From NCBI GenBank assembly GCA_019636555.1, contig JAHBXH010000001.1, positions 3,134,928-3,198,927 on the forward strand: a stretch of 64,000 bases of DNA. The letters run 5' to 3'. The translations under genes were made by a program, and so were the position numbers. The notes under the pieces are model-generated. The model saw nothing but the letters and a program-made list of their open reading frames with translations, was not told the origin of the DNA and did not search any database. Below, in pieces: positions 63,555 through 64,000 of this stretch. The stretch's first letter is position 1. Each line of letters begins with the position of its first letter. The DNA is from Phycisphaeraceae bacterium (GTDB taxonomy: Bacteria; Planctomycetota; Phycisphaerae; Phycisphaerales; UBA1924).

Positions 63555-63580
63555 ACCGATCTCGCAAAGCCGAGATCGGT
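63555..63580. other. Perfect 10-bp palindrome with 6-base loop
   Basis: ACCGATCTCG, loop CAAAGC, CGAGATCGGT. No T-run follows. It may be a REP of a different type or a protein-binding hairpin. Confidence 0.6.
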
Positions 63581-63695
63581 GCCACGGTGCAAGGTCAGGG
63601 CCATCCGCCCGCCCTCAATGCATTTCAACGTCCGAACGCCCGCCTCCGTAACCTAGCCTGCAGGAATCAGAGGTTGCCTGACAAGGTAAAGGCCG

Positions 63696-64000
63696 ATGTC
63701 CGAAGCCGAAGACAAGCTCCGACTACAACAGGCTGCGATGCGCGAATGGCTAACGCGCGAGTTGTCGGCCACCGACATGTTGACTGTCTATCTGTCGGAC
63801 ATAAGGGACCAACACAACTACGGGGTTTATGCGGCGCTCATTCCGACTGAACAGGTCGCGAAGAGTCTCAAATCTACAAACTGGGACTTGAGTCACGGCA
63901 GTGGACTGCCCGGAGCGGTGGAGTACCACCAACAAGGAAGCAAACGCGTTGAATATCACCGATTTGGCGACGACGACGGGATCGAGCCACTTGTCATCGA
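63696..64000 (+). CDS. Unknown protein, 3' end beyond window
   Basis: ATG at 63696 with AAGG-rich sequence upstream, then an open frame of about 101 codons to the window edge. It begins MSEAEDKLRLQQAAMREWLTR and contains NYGVYAALIPTEQVAKSLKSTNWDLSHGSG and VEYHRFGDDDGIEPLVI. Cytoplasmic-looking, with no signal peptide. I do not recognise it. Base composition is visibly lower in GC than the genes to its left, which may indicate horizontal transfer. Confidence 0.6.
   Translation, partial: MSEAEDKLRLQQAAMREWLTRELSATDMLTVYLSDIRDQHNYGVYAALIPTEQVAKSLKSTNWDLSHGSGLPGAVEYHQQGSKRVEYHRFGDDDGIEPLVI

Overview
This is a GC-rich, gene-dense window from what looks like a planctomycete of the class Phycisphaerae. 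The call rests on protein style, not on rRNA. Several secreted proteins end in a cysteine-bounded 'GC-type' dockerin. Others end in VPAPG + hydrophobic stretch + RRRR, a PEP-CTERM-like sorting tail. There are also a secreted sulfatase, a GH2 glycosidase, several CxxC zinc-ribbon membrane proteins, and an ECF sigma factor paired with a putative membrane anti-sigma factor. I see no prophage, CRISPR array, rRNA or replication origin.

Layout. 1-6289 (minus): a tightly coupled five-gene operon of three SPFH/Band-7 membrane proteins, an ABC ATPase and a membrane protein cut by the window edge. An ABC-2 permease (6639-7994) faces away from it. 8024-10031 (minus): a GT4 glycosyltransferase and a small acidic protein, then tRNA-Leu(GAG). 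10402-16694 (plus): a receiver-domain protein, a secreted protein with a CX4CH motif, a coiled-coil lipoprotein, a ferredoxin-NADP reductase and an exported protein. 16735-19837: peptide ABC transporter components OppA and OppB without OppC/D/F. 19897-21998: ECF sigma factor and putative anti-sigma factor. 22136-25435: apt, a GroES-like protein and aroA. 25439-28088: two zinc-ribbon membrane paralogues, the second frameshifted. 28234-37253: aldo/keto reductase, two VPAPG-tailed proteins, sulfatase, and an intact/degenerate amidohydrolase pair.

37254-42411 is the most plastic part. It holds a 16-copy heptamer array, a protein with HNH-associated repeats and a nuclease-like tail, and an IS200-like/RAYT transposase between GTAG-headed palindromic repeats (REPs). 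It also holds a GNAT remnant abutting an orphan dockerin fragment. 42682-55572 carries four dockerin proteins, isocitrate dehydrogenase (icd), an Hcp-like exported protein, zinc-ribbon membrane proteins, an alpha/beta hydrolase, a divergent receiver protein and several decayed genes (DUF5655, DUF1579, a coiled-coil tail). 56014-64000 holds a DUF4406 protein, a prolyl oligopeptidase, a coiled-coil lipoprotein, a GH2 glycosidase, an unknown membrane protein and an unknown partial gene.

Most genes are single-gene units separated by repeat-rich spacers. The clear operons are the SPFH/ABC set, the sigma/anti-sigma pair and probably aroA with the zinc-ribbon gene after it. The strongest candidate for an interesting system is the REP/RAYT locus. 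Next come the SPFH-ABC operon, the degenerate/intact amidohydrolase pair, and the intergenic arrays of 7- and 8-bp units. All family calls come from reading the sequence and recalled family motifs; no database search was run.
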